From Xanthomonas translucens pv. cerealis (GTDB lineage Bacteria; Pseudomonadota; Gammaproteobacteria; Xanthomonadales; Xanthomonadaceae), in contig NZ_CP038228.1 of the NCBI RefSeq assembly GCF_006838285.1, forward strand, positions 1,798,001 through 1,862,000: DNA of 64,000 bases. The letters run 5' to 3'. Positions 1 through 8,800 of this stretch are shown here, in pieces (positions within the stretch are counted from its first letter, which is position 1; every line of letters starts with the position of its first letter). The position numbers were made by a program, and so were the translations under genes. The notes under the pieces are model-generated. The model ran no database searches, was not told the origin of the DNA, and saw nothing but the letters and a program-made list of their open reading frames with translations.

Positions 1-311
1 AGCCCAAGGCGCGGCTGCTGATGGCGTTGCTGGAACCGCAGGCGCCGGACTCGCTGCTGCAATGGGGCGAATTCAACAGCGCCTTCGAACGCGCCGAATA
101 CATGGAAGACTACGTCGCCGAGGACGTAGCGCGGCAGATGCTGGCCAGCGACCCGGCGCTGCAGGCCGAGTTCGAGGCCAAGCTCGAGCACGACGCCGAC
201 TTCGCCAAGGATCCGCACGCGCGGCTGGAATTCTTCTACCGCCGCCATTCCTCCTGGGACACGCAGTACCGGCTGTATCCGGTGATGCGTAGCGACGAAG
301 CGCCGTCCTAG
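1..311 (+). CDS. C-terminal end of an M14-family metallopeptidase (5' truncated by window)
   Basis: The reading frame is already open at base 3 and stops at 311, so only about 102 C-terminal residues are visible. They contain a WGEFNSAFERAEYMEDYV stretch and a FFYRRHSSWD...YPV ending. I recognise these from the C-terminus of secreted zinc carboxypeptidase-like (M14) proteins of Xanthomonadaceae. The HxxE...H zinc site would lie upstream of the window and cannot be checked. ATG at 21 is an internal methionine, not the likely start. The function (periplasmic or secreted peptidase) is inferred from this tail only. Confidence 0.6.
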   Translation, partial: PKARLLMALLEPQAPDSLLQWGEFNSAFERAEYMEDYVAEDVARQMLASDPALQAEFEAKLEHDADFAKDPHARLEFFYRRHSSWDTQYRLYPVMRSDEAPS

Positions 312-405
312 CGCCGCACCCGGCTGTTCGCTTCCCCCGCTTCACCCTCCCCCACTCCCCGATGCGACTTTCCCTTCTGCTGCCGGAGAGGCTTCACGCC
401 CTGCC

Positions 406-3387
406 ATGAAAACGTTTTCAGGACTCCTTTGCCTGGCGCTCGCGCTGGCCTGGCCGGCCTTCGCCGCGCCTGCGCCCGCGACCCCCAAGGACACCCCGAC
501 GCTCAGCGTGGTCACGCTGAACCTCCACCACGACAAGCTCGACTGGCCGAAGCGGCGCAACCAGATCGTGCAGACCCTGCGCGAACTGCACCCGGATGCG
601 ATCGCGCTGGAAGAAGTGCTGCAGCACGACACCCTGCCCAACCAGGCGCAGTGGCTGGCCGAGCAGCTCGGCTACGCGTGGTACTTCACCAGCGTCGATC
701 TGCCCGGCGCCGCGCAGCGCTACGGCAACGCGCTGCTGACCCGGCGCCCGATCCTGGCACGCGAACAGATCCGCCTGAACCCGCTCGACGACAGCCGCAC
801 GGCCGGGCGCCTGCGCCTGGACGTGGACGGCCGCGCGGTCAATCTCTATGTCACCCACCTGCACTGGACGCAAGCCGGTGGTGCGCTGCGCGAACGCCAG
901 CTGCAGGACCTGCTGGCCTGGGTCGAGAAGACCGCCGACGGCGCGCCGTCGCTGCTGGCCGGCGACTTCAACGCCAGCGCCGATGCGCCGGAGCTGGCCG
1001 CGCTGCGCGCCGGCTTCGACGACAGCTACGGCAGCCTGCACGGCGCCAAGGACCGCCGCGCCGACAGCACCTTGAATCCGACGTTCAATCCGCCCAAGCG
1101 CATCGACCACGTGTTCTTCCAGCGCGCGCGCTTCGAACCGGTGAGCAGCCGCATCCTGTTCCAGACGCCCGATGCCAACGGCGTGTGGGCCTCGGACCAT
1201 TTCGGCCTGGTCAGCACCTTGCGCCTGGCGCCCAGCGCCAGCGCCGATGCGCAGCGCCCGTGGGCCGACCGCGCGCTGGCGCCGGACCGCCGCGCCGCGT
1301 TGCTGGTGCAGGCGATGACCCAGGACGAGAAATTCCAGCTGCTGCACAGCTACTTCGGCCTGGGCAAGGACGGCGGCCCGCTGCCGCCCGGCGCGCTCGG
1401 CTCGGCCGGCTTCGTGCCGGCGATAGAACGCCTGGGCATCGCCGCGCAACAGCTGGCCGATGCCGGCGTCGGCGTGACCAATCCGGGCAACGTGCGCCGC
1501 GGCGACCACGCCACCGCGCTGCCGTCCGGCCCGGCCACCGCCGCCACCTGGAACCGCGAACTGGCGTACGCCGGCGGCGCGACGATGGGCCGCGAAGCCT
1601 GGCAGCAGGGCTTCAACGTGCTGCTGGCCGGCAGCGTCAACCTGCAGCGCGATCCGCGCAACGGCCGCAACTTCGAGTACGCCGGCGAAGATCCGCTGCT
1701 GGCCGGGGTGATGGTCGGCGAGTCGATCCGCGGCGTGCAGAGCCAGCACGTGGTGTCGACGATGAAGCACTTCGCGATGAACGACCTGGAGACCGGGCGC
1801 AACACCCACAGCGCCGACATCGGCGCGCAGGCCATGCACGAATCGGACCTGCTGGCGTTCGAGCTGGCGCTGCAGATCGGCGAGCCCGGCTCGGTGATGT
1901 GTTCCTACAACCGCATCAACGGGATCTACGGCTGCGAGCACGACTACCTGCTCAACCAGGTGCTGAAGCAGGAATGGAAATTCCCCGGCTACGTGATGTC
2001 CGACTGGGGCGGCGTGCACAGCGGCTCCAAGGCGGCGCTGGCCGGGCTGGACCAGCAATCGGCCGGCGAAGTGTTCGACAAGGCGGTGTACTTCGACCAA
2101 CCGCTGCGCCTGGCGGTGGCCGGCGGCACGGTGCCGCAGGCGCGGCTGGACGACATGGTGCGGCGCATCCTGCGCGCGTTCATCGCCACCGGCAGCTTCG
2201 ACCATCCGCCGCAGCGGCAGCCGATCAACGATAGCGCCGGCGGCGACGCGGTGCAGAAAGTGGTCGAGGAAGGCACGGTGCTGCTGCGCAACGAGCGCGA
2301 CACGCTGCCGTTGCCGCGCACGCTGCGGCGCATCGCGGTGATCGGCGGGCATGCCGACAAGGGCGTGATCGGCGGCGGCGGCTCGTCGATGGTCGGCTTC
2401 ACCGTCAACGGCGCCAACGCGGTGCCGGGGCTGGCCCCGACCACCTGGCCGGGCCCGGTGATGTTCCATCCGTCCTCGCCGCTGCAAGCGCTGCGCAAGG
2501 CCCTGCCGGAGGCGCAGATCGACTATGCCAGCGGCGACAATGTGGCCGCCGCGGCCAGGCTCGCGCGTGGCGCCGAGGCGGTGATCGTATTCGCCACGCA
2601 ATGGTCGGCCGAATCGGTGGACCTGCCCGACATCACACTGCCCGGCAAGCAGGACGCGCTGATCGCGGCGATGGCCAAGGCCAACCCGCGCACGGTGGTG
2701 GTGCTGGAAACCAACGGCCCGGTGGCGATGCCGTGGCTGCAGCAAGTGCCGGCGGTGCTGGAAGCCTGGTACCCGGGCATCCGTGGCGGCGAAGCGCTGG
2801 CGCGGCTGTTGCTGGGCGACGTCAATCCGTCCGGGCGCCTGCCGGTGACCTGGCTGCGCGACGTGGCGCAGCTGCCGCGGCCGTCGATCCCGGGGCTGGG
2901 CTTCAAACCGGCGCAACCGGCAGGCAGCAATGTCGACTACGACATCGAGGGCGCCAACGTCGGCTACCGCTGGTTCGCCGCGCGCGGCCTGGAGCCGCTG
3001 TACGCGTTCGGCCACGGCCTGTCCTACACCCGCTTCGACTACGCCAACCTGAGCGTGCAGGTGGACGGCAGCGGCGTGATCGCCAGCTTCGACGTGCGCA
3101 ACAGCGGCGAACGCGAAGGCGCCGACGTGCCGCAGCTGTACCTGCGCCTGCCGCAGGGCCACCACACGCCGATCCGCCTGGTCGGCTGGGACAAGCTCAC
3201 GCTCAAGCCCGGCGAGACCCGCCGCGTCAGCATCGTCGCCGAACCCAAGACCCTGGCCGACTACGACACGACGCAGCGCCAGTGGCGCATCGCCGCGGGC
3301 GACTACGAGCTGGTGCTGGGCCGCTCGGCGACCCAGGCCGCGGCCCGCGCGCCGCTGCGTCTACAAGAGAGCGTGCTGCCGCATTAG
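406..3387 (+). CDS. Secreted fusion: EEP-family phosphatase/nuclease domain + GH3 beta-glycosidase
   Basis: 993 aa. Residues 1-20 form a signal peptide (hydrophobic core, ALA-type cleavage near AFAAPA). Residues ~32-275 are an endonuclease/exonuclease/phosphatase (EEP) domain with an intact set: LNLHHD, the metal-binding Glu in EEVL, THLH, AGDFNAS, IDHVFF and SDHFGL. Residues ~285-880 are a glycoside hydrolase family 3 enzyme: KHFAMND, MSDWGG with the nucleophile Asp, and a C-terminal alpha/beta sandwich. A fibronectin-III-like tail (~900-985) ends the protein. GH3 enzymes hydrolyse terminal beta-glucosides or xylosides from plant-wall oligosaccharides. Family GH3 proteins normally carry their own signal peptide; here the EEP domain supplies it. 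The following gene is a paralogue of the EEP half. A periplasmic or extracellular location is inferred. Confidence 0.88.
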   Translation: MKTFSGLLCLALALAWPAFAAPAPATPKDTPTLSVVTLNLHHDKLDWPKRRNQIVQTLRELHPDAIALEEVLQHDTLPNQAQWLAEQLGYAWYFTSVDLPGAAQRYGNALLTRRPILAREQIRLNPLDDSRTAGRLRLDVDGRAVNLYVTHLHWTQAGGALRERQLQDLLAWVEKTADGAPSLLAGDFNASADAPELAALRAGFDDSYGSLHGAKDRRADSTLNPTFNPPKRIDHVFFQRARFEPVSSRILFQTPDANGVWASDHFGLVSTLRLAPSASADAQRPWADRALAPDRRAALLVQAMTQDEKFQLLHSYFGLGKDGGPLPPGALGSAGFVPAIERLGIAAQQLADAGVGVTNPGNVRRGDHATALPSGPATAATWNRELAYAGGATMGREAWQQGFNVLLAGSVNLQRDPRNGRNFEYAGEDPLLAGVMVGESIRGVQSQHVVSTMKHFAMNDLETGRNTHSADIGAQAMHESDLLAFELALQIGEPGSVMCSYNRINGIYGCEHDYLLNQVLKQEWKFPGYVMSDWGGVHSGSKAALAGLDQQSAGEVFDKAVYFDQPLRLAVAGGTVPQARLDDMVRRILRAFIATGSFDHPPQRQPINDSAGGDAVQKVVEEGTVLLRNERDTLPLPRTLRRIAVIGGHADKGVIGGGGSSMVGFTVNGANAVPGLAPTTWPGPVMFHPSSPLQALRKALPEAQIDYASGDNVAAAARLARGAEAVIVFATQWSAESVDLPDITLPGKQDALIAAMAKANPRTVVVLETNGPVAMPWLQQVPAVLEAWYPGIRGGEALARLLLGDVNPSGRLPVTWLRDVAQLPRPSIPGLGFKPAQPAGSNVDYDIEGANVGYRWFAARGLEPLYAFGHGLSYTRFDYANLSVQVDGSGVIASFDVRNSGEREGADVPQLYLRLPQGHHTPIRLVGWDKLTLKPGETRRVSIVAEPKTLADYDTTQRQWRIAAGDYELVLGRSATQAAARAPLRLQESVLPH

Positions 3388-3390
3388 GAA

Positions 3391-3428
3391 CTGCAGCGCC
3401 GCGTGTCTGCGTACACGCGGCGCTGCAG
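3391..3428. repeat. Perfect 16-bp inverted repeat (hairpin) just after the EEP-GH3 stop codon
   Basis: The arms CTGCAGCGCCGCGTGT and ACACGCGGCGCTGCAG are perfectly complementary, with a 6-nt loop, and begin 3 bases after the TAG stop. No T-tract follows, so it is not a canonical intrinsic terminator. It may protect the 3' end of the mRNA or attenuate read-through into the downstream EEP paralogue. Confidence 0.75.
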
Positions 3429-3451
3429 CCGCACGCTCTAGCATCCGACGC

Positions 3452-4342
3452 ATGACCGGGAATCCACGACGACGGCATCGACTCGGCTGGCTGCTGCTGG
3501 CCCTGGCCGCGCATGCGGGCGCGCAAGCGCTGCCCGCCGGTTTGCCTGCGCCGCCGCCCACCCCAACCGCCACGCTCAGCGTGGTCAGCCTCAATCTCGA
3601 GCAGGACCGCAACGACTGGCCGGCGCGCCGCGTGCGTATCGTCGAGACGCTGCAACGGCTGCAACCCGATGCGATCGCGCTGCAGGAGGTGCTGCAGACC
3701 ACGGCATTGCCGAACCAGGCGCAATGGCTGGCCGCACAGCTCGGCTACCACTGCCATTTCATCAGCGCCGATCCGCCGAGCCGGCCGCAACGCCGCGGCA
3801 ACGCGCTGCTGACCCGGCTGCCGGTACTGGAGGAAGCGGAAACCTTATTGCATCCGTTCGAGGACCACAGCGTGGCCGGGCTGGTGCGCGTGGACCTGCA
3901 CGGACAGCCGGTGAACCTGTACTTCACCCGCCTGCATGCCGAACGCGATGGCGGCGCCAGCCGCCGCGAGCAGGCCGACGACCTGATGGCGTGGATCGAC
4001 GCCACCGCCGAGGGCGTGCCCTCGCTGCTGGCTGGCGGTTTCTTCGCCGCCGCCGACGCGCCGGAGCTGGCGCCGCTGGCCGCGCGCTTCGGCGACAGCG
4101 ATGCGCGCCTGCGCGGCACACGCAACGACACCCCGCGCAACGGCCTGGATCCGCACCTGTTCGCGCTGGCCGCGCAGGCCGACCATGTGTTCTTCGAACG
4201 CGACCGCTTCCGTCCGCTACGCAGCGCGCGGCTGCTGCCGCGCACCCCGGGCGCCGCGCGCGGCGCCGACCCACGCGGCCTGCTGGTGGCGCTGCAGCCG
4301 CTGGATCCGCTGCCGATCGAGGCGCCGCCGCCGCCGCGCTGA
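3452..4342 (+). CDS. EEP-family paralogue, probable catalytically dead (pseudoenzyme)
   Basis: 296 aa with an N-terminal signal-like segment (RLGWLLLALAAHAGAQA). Residues ~38-275 align throughout with the N-terminal half of the preceding fusion gene (TLSVVxLNL, PDAIAL, LPNQAQWLA, GNALLTR), so this is a tandem duplicate. Most catalytic positions are lost. The active-site GDFN is GGFF, THLH is TRLH, and the terminal SDH is ADP. Only the LNL Asn, the Glu of QEVL and the ADHVFF Asp remain. EEP enzymes need these Asp, Asn and His residues, so hydrolysis is unlikely; a binding or regulatory role, or early decay, is possible. The frame is intact and the product proline-rich at the end. Confidence 0.8.
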   Translation: MTGNPRRRHRLGWLLLALAAHAGAQALPAGLPAPPPTPTATLSVVSLNLEQDRNDWPARRVRIVETLQRLQPDAIALQEVLQTTALPNQAQWLAAQLGYHCHFISADPPSRPQRRGNALLTRLPVLEEAETLLHPFEDHSVAGLVRVDLHGQPVNLYFTRLHAERDGGASRREQADDLMAWIDATAEGVPSLLAGGFFAAADAPELAPLAARFGDSDARLRGTRNDTPRNGLDPHLFALAAQADHVFFERDRFRPLRSARLLPRTPGAARGADPRGLLVALQPLDPLPIEAPPPPR

Positions 4343-4375
4343 CCCCGCGCCTGCCGACGGCATGCATCTCTGCGC

Positions 4376-4404
4376 AAAAACAAAGGCCGGGCAAGCCCGG
4401 CCTT
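4376..4404 (-). terminator. Rho-independent terminator of sodA
   Basis: Read on the minus strand, a 10-bp stem AAGGCCGGGC/GCCCGGCCTT with a 2-base loop is followed by TGTTTTT. It lies 25 bp beyond the sodA stop codon. Confidence 0.9.
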
Positions 4405-4429
4405 CGGTGCGACGGCGACGCCGCTGCGA

Positions 4430-5041
4430 TCAGGCGATCGCGGCGTGGTAGCGGCGCTCGACTTCGTTCCAGTCCACCACGTTGAAGAACGCGCCGATGT
4501 AGTCCGGGCGGCGGTTCTGGTACTTCAGGTAGTACGCGTGTTCCCACACGTCCAGGCCCAGGATCGGGGTATTGCCCTCGAACAGCGGGCTGTCCTGGTT
4601 GGCGGTGCTTTCGACCACGATCTTCTTGTCCGGGGTCACGCTCAGCCACGCCCAGCCGCTGCCGAAGCGGGTCAGCGCGGCCTTGGTGAAGGCGTCCTTG
4701 AACTTGTCGAAACCGCCCAGTTGGCTGTCGATCGCCTTGGCGACCTCGCCGACCGGGGTGCCGCCGGCGTTGGGCGCCATCACCGTCCAGAACAGCGAAT
4801 GGTTGGCGTGGCCGCCGCCGTTGTTGCGCACCGGACCCTGCAAGTTCTCCGGCAGCGACTTCAGCTTGGACACCAGCGCCTCGACCGGCAGGTCGGCGTA
4901 CTCGGTGCCTTCCAGCGCGGCGTTGACGTTGTTGATGTAGGTCTGGTGATGCTTGGTGTGATGGATTTCCATCGTCTGCGCATCGATGTGCGGTTCCAGC
5001 GCGTCGTAGGCGTAGGGCAGCTTGGGGAGGGTGTAGGCCAT
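4430..5041 (-). CDS. sodA: Superoxide dismutase [Mn/Fe]
   Basis: 203 aa, full length for the Fe/Mn SOD family. It converts superoxide to O2 and H2O2 in the cytoplasm. Visible metal ligands are His in HHTKHH (N-terminal helical domain), His in NHSLFW, and Asp/His in DVWEHAYY. The RRPDY motif near the end is typical. GGGHANHS and the GGxxF stretches favour the Mn-type, but metal choice cannot be settled by eye. The start ATG at 5041 is preceded by AGGAGA at good spacing. The gene stands alone with its own terminator. Confidence 0.96.
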   Translation of the reverse strand: MAYTLPKLPYAYDALEPHIDAQTMEIHHTKHHQTYINNVNAALEGTEYADLPVEALVSKLKSLPENLQGPVRNNGGGHANHSLFWTVMAPNAGGTPVGEVAKAIDSQLGGFDKFKDAFTKAALTRFGSGWAWLSVTPDKKIVVESTANQDSPLFEGNTPILGLDVWEHAYYLKYQNRRPDYIGAFFNVVDWNEVERRYHAAIA

Positions 5042-5374
5042 GCAGTTCTCCTGGACTTTCGCCCGCCGGAAGGACGGACGTTGCGTGATGAATGGTAGGG
5101 ACGACCGGCGACCATACCAAGACCGGCGTTGCGGAAACATCGTCCCATCGCGCAGCGGCCGTGTCGGCCGACGCCGCGGATCGGCGGCTACGATGCGCCA
5201 GCCACCGGTTAGTCGAATGTGAATCGCGTGTTGCAGCGGCATCGGCAGCGCCGCTGCGATGCCAGGCCAGCGTTGCTGGCGCCTGGTTAAGAGCACGAAC
5301 AGCCGCACTCGCCCATACTGTGCCGCCGCTGCACCAGAACGCGGCGTCCGCCGTTCTCGCTGGAGCTTCCCCCG
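5042..5374. other. Intergenic region between divergent sodA and the RNase gene
   Basis: 333 bp with no convincing gene. It must hold the promoters of sodA (leftward) and of the RNase-barstar pair (rightward). I could not pick out unambiguous -35/-10 boxes. Confidence 0.5.
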
Positions 5375-5842
5375 ATGCGCAAGCCCGTGTTACTGATCGT
5401 CGCGATCGCGCTGCTCGCCGCCGGGCTGTGGGGCATCCGCGCCTTGCAGCAGCCGCCGCATCCGCAGTTCGCCCCCGCGCTCACTCATCCTGCGCCGTTG
5501 CCGGCGCCTACACCGGCACCGGCCACGCCGGCCGCGAACGCGGACGCCACGCTGCCGCCGTTCCTGCCGCCCGAAGCGCGCGCCACCATCACGCTGATCC
5601 AGCGTGGCGGTCCGTTCCCGCACCGCCAGGACGGCAGCGTGTTCGGCAACCGCGAAAACCGGCTGCCGTCACGCCCGCGCGGCTACTATCGCGAATACAC
5701 CGTCGACACGCCGGGGCTGGAGCACCGCGGGACGCGGCGCATCGTCACCGGCGGCGACCCGCCGGACGTCTGGTACTACAGCGACGACCACTACGCCAGT
5801 TTCCGCAGTTTCAGCATCGCCTCCGGGAGGCCGTCGCCATGA
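5375..5842 (+). CDS. Secreted guanyl-specific ribonuclease (barnase/RNase N1-T1 family)
   Basis: 155 aa. The N-terminal hydrophobic segment (residues ~3-22) is a signal peptide or anchor, followed by a Pro/Ala-rich linker to ~residue 62. The catalytic domain occupies the last ~90 residues. The barnase triad can be matched: Glu in YYREYTV, Arg in TRRIVTGG, and His in SDDHYASF. The family cleaves single-stranded RNA after guanosine. The next gene encodes barstar and starts inside this gene's stop codon (ATGA overlap), so toxin and inhibitor are translationally coupled. A secreted nuclease or interbacterial role is inferred. Confidence 0.9.
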   Translation: MRKPVLLIVAIALLAAGLWGIRALQQPPHPQFAPALTHPAPLPAPTPAPATPAANADATLPPFLPPEARATITLIQRGGPFPHRQDGSVFGNRENRLPSRPRGYYREYTVDTPGLEHRGTRRIVTGGDPPDVWYYSDDHYASFRSFSIASGRPSP

Positions 5843-6336
5843 ATACTTTCAATTTTTCGCTCAACCTGGCCGAGCCGGCCGCCTCCGGCGTCTACCGCGT
5901 CGCCAACAGCGACCTGGACAGCATCGCCGCCCTCGGCCGCGACGCCGGCCTGCGGCTGTGCCGGATCGACCTGCGCGGCTGCAGCAGCAAGCCGATGCTG
6001 CTGATGCGGCTGGCCGCGCAGCTGGACTTCCCGATCGGCTTCGGCCGCAACTGGGATGCATTGATGGACGGCCTGCGCGACCTGTCGTGGCTGCCGGCCA
6101 AGGGCGGCTATGCGCTGCTACTGGAAGACGCGGCCGAACTGCAATCAGTGGCGAAGAAGGATTTCGACGTGCTGCTGGAACTGCTCGACGACGTGGCCAA
6201 GGAATGGGCGCAGGACGGCATCGCCTTCGTCGCCTTCGTCGGCCTGCTGACCGGCGACGAGGTCGAACCCGACGAGCGAACCAGCCAGGCCGATGACCTG
6301 GATGACGACGACGAAGAGGAAGCCGCTTCGCGCTGA
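5839..6336 (+). CDS. Barstar-family ribonuclease inhibitor
   Basis: 165 aa. Barstar proteins bind and block the active site of barnase-type RNases in the cytoplasm. The core matches the family: RIDLRGCSSK, then FPIGFGRNWDALMDGLRDLSWLPAKGG, the region that provides the helix and loop plugging the RNase active site. The C-terminus is an unusually acidic tail (DDLDDDDEEEAA). The start at 5839 overlaps the RNase stop by 4 bp, which ensures co-synthesis of the antidote. An upstream in-frame extension is non-coding in character. Confidence 0.9.
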   Translation: MNTFNFSLNLAEPAASGVYRVANSDLDSIAALGRDAGLRLCRIDLRGCSSKPMLLMRLAAQLDFPIGFGRNWDALMDGLRDLSWLPAKGGYALLLEDAAELQSVAKKDFDVLLELLDDVAKEWAQDGIAFVAFVGLLTGDEVEPDERTSQADDLDDDDEEEAASR

Positions 6337-6778
6337 GCGAAGCGCCGGCTGCGCAGTCGTGCGGCTGGCGCTCTTCGATATGACGTTGTTATCCGCAGAA
6401 GCGGCTCCAAGTGGCTTGCGGCCATCAGCCGCAACGAACCAAACGGCGGAGTCGCCGCAACCGGACCGCGTCGGGACTGAAGCCCCTCCTACAGTGCACC
6501 CAGCACGCTGGTCGCGAGACTTTGTAGGAGTGGCTTCAGTCGCGACGAACGAAGCGGCGAAGTCGCTGCAACCGGAGCGCGTCGGGACTGAAGTCCCTCC
6601 CACAGTGCACCCAGCCGCCTCGCCGCGATCTCCCTGTGGGAGCGACTTCAGTCGCGACGAGCGAAGCGCTGGACTTTCCGGCTTCGGATGCTGTCGAGAC
6701 GGAAGTCCCTCCTACATTGCGCGCAGCCGTCCGATGGCGAGCGCCCGTAAGCAGAGAACGCCGCGCCAACCAGCGCCG
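6337..6778. repeat. REP-type palindromic repeat cluster between barstar and uup
   Basis: 442 bp without a gene. It contains at least five related arms: 6471-6504 (TCGGGACTGAAGCCCCTCCT...), 6521-6556 (TTTGTAGGAGTGGCTTCAGT...), 6581-6615, 6634-6668 and 6691-6721. Arms alternate in orientation and the first two pairs repeat with a period of about 110 bp. The core GTAGGAG..GCTTCAG.CGCGAC is a Xanthomonas-like REP (repetitive extragenic palindrome). The convergent position between barstar and uup is typical for REPs. Confidence 0.85.
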
Positions 6779-8668
6779 CTACGCGTCCAGCTCGCTCCAG
6801 CGCGCATAGGCCGCGTCCAGCTCGGCCTGCGCCTGGGTCAGTGCCTGCGTATGCGCGGTCACCGCCGCCGCATCGCGCTGGTAGAACGACGACTCGGTCA
6901 TCGCCGCGGTCAAGGCCGCGACCTGCTGCTCCAGGGTCTCGATCCGCGCCGGCAACTGCTCCAGCTCGCGCGCATCCTTGTAGCTGAGCTTGCGCTTGGC
7001 GGGCGGCGCCGCGGCGGAAGCAGCAACCGGTGCAGTGGCAGCCGCAGTGGCCGAGGCCTTGGCCACCGCCATCGCGCTGGCCGGCGGCGCGGCGCGCTGC
7101 CGCACCCAGTCGCTATAGCCGCCGACGTACTCGCCGATGCGGCCGTCGCCTTCCATCACCATGGTCGAGGTCACCACGTTGTCGATGAAGTCGCGGTCGT
7201 GGCTAACCAGCAGCAAGGTGCCGGTGTAGTCGCCGAGCAACTCTTCCAGCAGCTCCAGCGTCTCCACGTCCAGGTCGTTGGTCGGTTCGTCCATCACCAG
7301 CAGGTTCGACGGCTGCGCGAACAACCGCGCCAGCAGCAGGCGGTTGCGCTCGCCGCCGGACAGGCGGGTGATCGGCGCGCGCGCGCGTTCCGGGGTGAAC
7401 AGGAAATCCTGCAGATAGCCGTGCACGTGCTTACGCTTGCCGTTGACCTCGATGAAGTCGCGGCCCTCGGCGACGTTCTCGATCGCGCTCCAGTCCTCAC
7501 GCAAGGTGGCGCGGTACTGGTCGAAATAGGCCACCTGCAGGTTGGTGCCGGTGCGCACCTCGCCGCTGCCCGGGGTCAGCTCGCCCAGCAGCAGCTTCAG
7601 CAGCGTGGTCTTGCCGCTGCCGTTGGGGCCGATCAGGCCGATGCGGTCGCCGCGCAGGATGGTGCTGGAGAAATCGCGCACCATGGTCCGCGCACCGAAC
7701 GCGAAGCTCAGCTCCCTGGCCTCGATCACCTTCTTGCCCGAGGACTCGCCCTGCGCCGCCTCCATGCGCACGTTGCCGCCGAGCTCGCGGCGCTGGGTAC
7801 GCTCGTTGCGCATCGATTCCAGGCGCCGCACGCGGCCTTCGTCGCGGGTGCGACGCGCCTTGATGCCCTGGCGGATCCACACTTCTTCCTGCGCCAGCAT
7901 CTTGTCGAAGCGCGCGTTCTCCTGCGCCTGCGCGTTGAGCCGTTCCTCGCGGCGGCGCTCGTAGTTGGCCCAGTCGCCGGGCCAGCTGGTGACCTGGCCG
8001 CGGTCGATCTCGACGATGCGGGTGGCCAGGGCGCGCAGGAAGCGCCGGTCGTGGGTGACGAACACCACGCTGCCGTTCCAGCCTTTCAGGAACAGTTCCA
8101 GCCAGTCGATCGCCTCGATGTCCAGGTGGTTGGTCGGCTCGTCCAGCAGCAGCAGGTCCGGCGCCGAGACCAGCGCGCGCGCCAGCAGCACGCGCCGCTT
8201 CATGCCGCCGGACAGCCGCGCGAACTCCGCGTCGCCGTCCAGGTCGAGCCGGGTCAGGGTCTCGTTGACCCGCTGGTCCAGCGCCCAGCCGTTGGCGCCG
8301 TCGATCTTGGACTGCACCGCGCCCAGCGCATCGCCGTCGAACTCGGCGGCATGGCTGAGCCGGTGGAACTCGGCCAGCCAGTGGCCGAGCTCGCCCAGGC
8401 CATCGGCGACCACGTCGAACACGCTGCCGGCGGCGCCGTGCGGCACCTCCTGCTCCAGCCGCGCGATACGCACGCCCTGCTGGACGCGGATCTCGCCATC
8501 ATCGGGCTTGAGCTCGCCGGCGATCAGTTTCATCAAGGTCGATTTGCCGGCGCCGTTGCGGCCGATCAGGGCGATACGCTCGCCCGGCTCGATCGACAGT
8601 TCGGTCTTTTCCAGCAACAAGGGGCCGCCGACGCTGTAGTCGACGTTCTGTAGGGTGATAAGAGGCAT
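6779..8668 (-). CDS. uup: ABC-F family ATPase (Uup type)
   Basis: 629 aa with two ABC ATPase cassettes in one soluble chain and no membrane segments. Cassette 1 has Walker A GRNGAGKST, signature LSGGMKRR and Walker B LLLLDEPTNHLD. Cassette 2 has GPNGSGKTT, LSGGERNR and LLVMDEPTNDLD. The inter-cassette linker is charged and helical (RREERLNAQAQEN...). A C-terminal coiled-coil domain (~residues 545-629), after an Ala/Pro linker, is characteristic of Uup. ABC-F proteins act on ribosomes or branched DNA intermediates. The start ATG at 8668 was chosen because MPLITLQNV is the usual family N-terminus. Confidence 0.93.
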   Translation of the reverse strand: MPLITLQNVDYSVGGPLLLEKTELSIEPGERIALIGRNGAGKSTLMKLIAGELKPDDGEIRVQQGVRIARLEQEVPHGAAGSVFDVVADGLGELGHWLAEFHRLSHAAEFDGDALGAVQSKIDGANGWALDQRVNETLTRLDLDGDAEFARLSGGMKRRVLLARALVSAPDLLLLDEPTNHLDIEAIDWLELFLKGWNGSVVFVTHDRRFLRALATRIVEIDRGQVTSWPGDWANYERRREERLNAQAQENARFDKMLAQEEVWIRQGIKARRTRDEGRVRRLESMRNERTQRRELGGNVRMEAAQGESSGKKVIEARELSFAFGARTMVRDFSSTILRGDRIGLIGPNGSGKTTLLKLLLGELTPGSGEVRTGTNLQVAYFDQYRATLREDWSAIENVAEGRDFIEVNGKRKHVHGYLQDFLFTPERARAPITRLSGGERNRLLLARLFAQPSNLLVMDEPTNDLDVETLELLEELLGDYTGTLLLVSHDRDFIDNVVTSTMVMEGDGRIGEYVGGYSDWVRQRAAPPASAMAVAKASATAAATAPVAASAAAPPAKRKLSYKDARELEQLPARIETLEQQVAALTAAMTESSFYQRDAAAVTAHTQALTQAQAELDAAYARWSELDA

Positions 8669-8682
8669 GGGGGGAATTGTAC

Positions 8683-8789
8683 GGGACTCGGGACTCGGGA
8701 CTCGGGACCAAGCGCGCAGACAGCCGCGGTTGGCGCCGCGCATTGCTCTGGATTTGCCGAGTCCCCAGTCCCAGGTCCCCGGTCCCGGC
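8683..8789. repeat. GGGACTC tandem repeat and its inverted copy between uup and dbpA
   Basis: GGGACTCGGGACTCGGGACTCGGGAC lies at 8683-8708. A degenerate inverted copy (CGAGTCCCCAGTCCCAGG...) lies at 8758-8789. The two could fold into a long imperfect hairpin in the shared upstream region of divergent uup and dbpA. The same heptamer recurs at 25302-25339. Confidence 0.8.
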
Positions 8790-8800
8790 TAAAATGCGCC

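Noticed and set aside
418..3165. Very long open frame on the minus strand (about 915 codons) opposite the EEP-GH3 gene
   Set aside because: It is a GC-codon shadow: His/Arg/Ala/Gln-rich low-complexity product with no motif, exactly opposite a well-supported gene.
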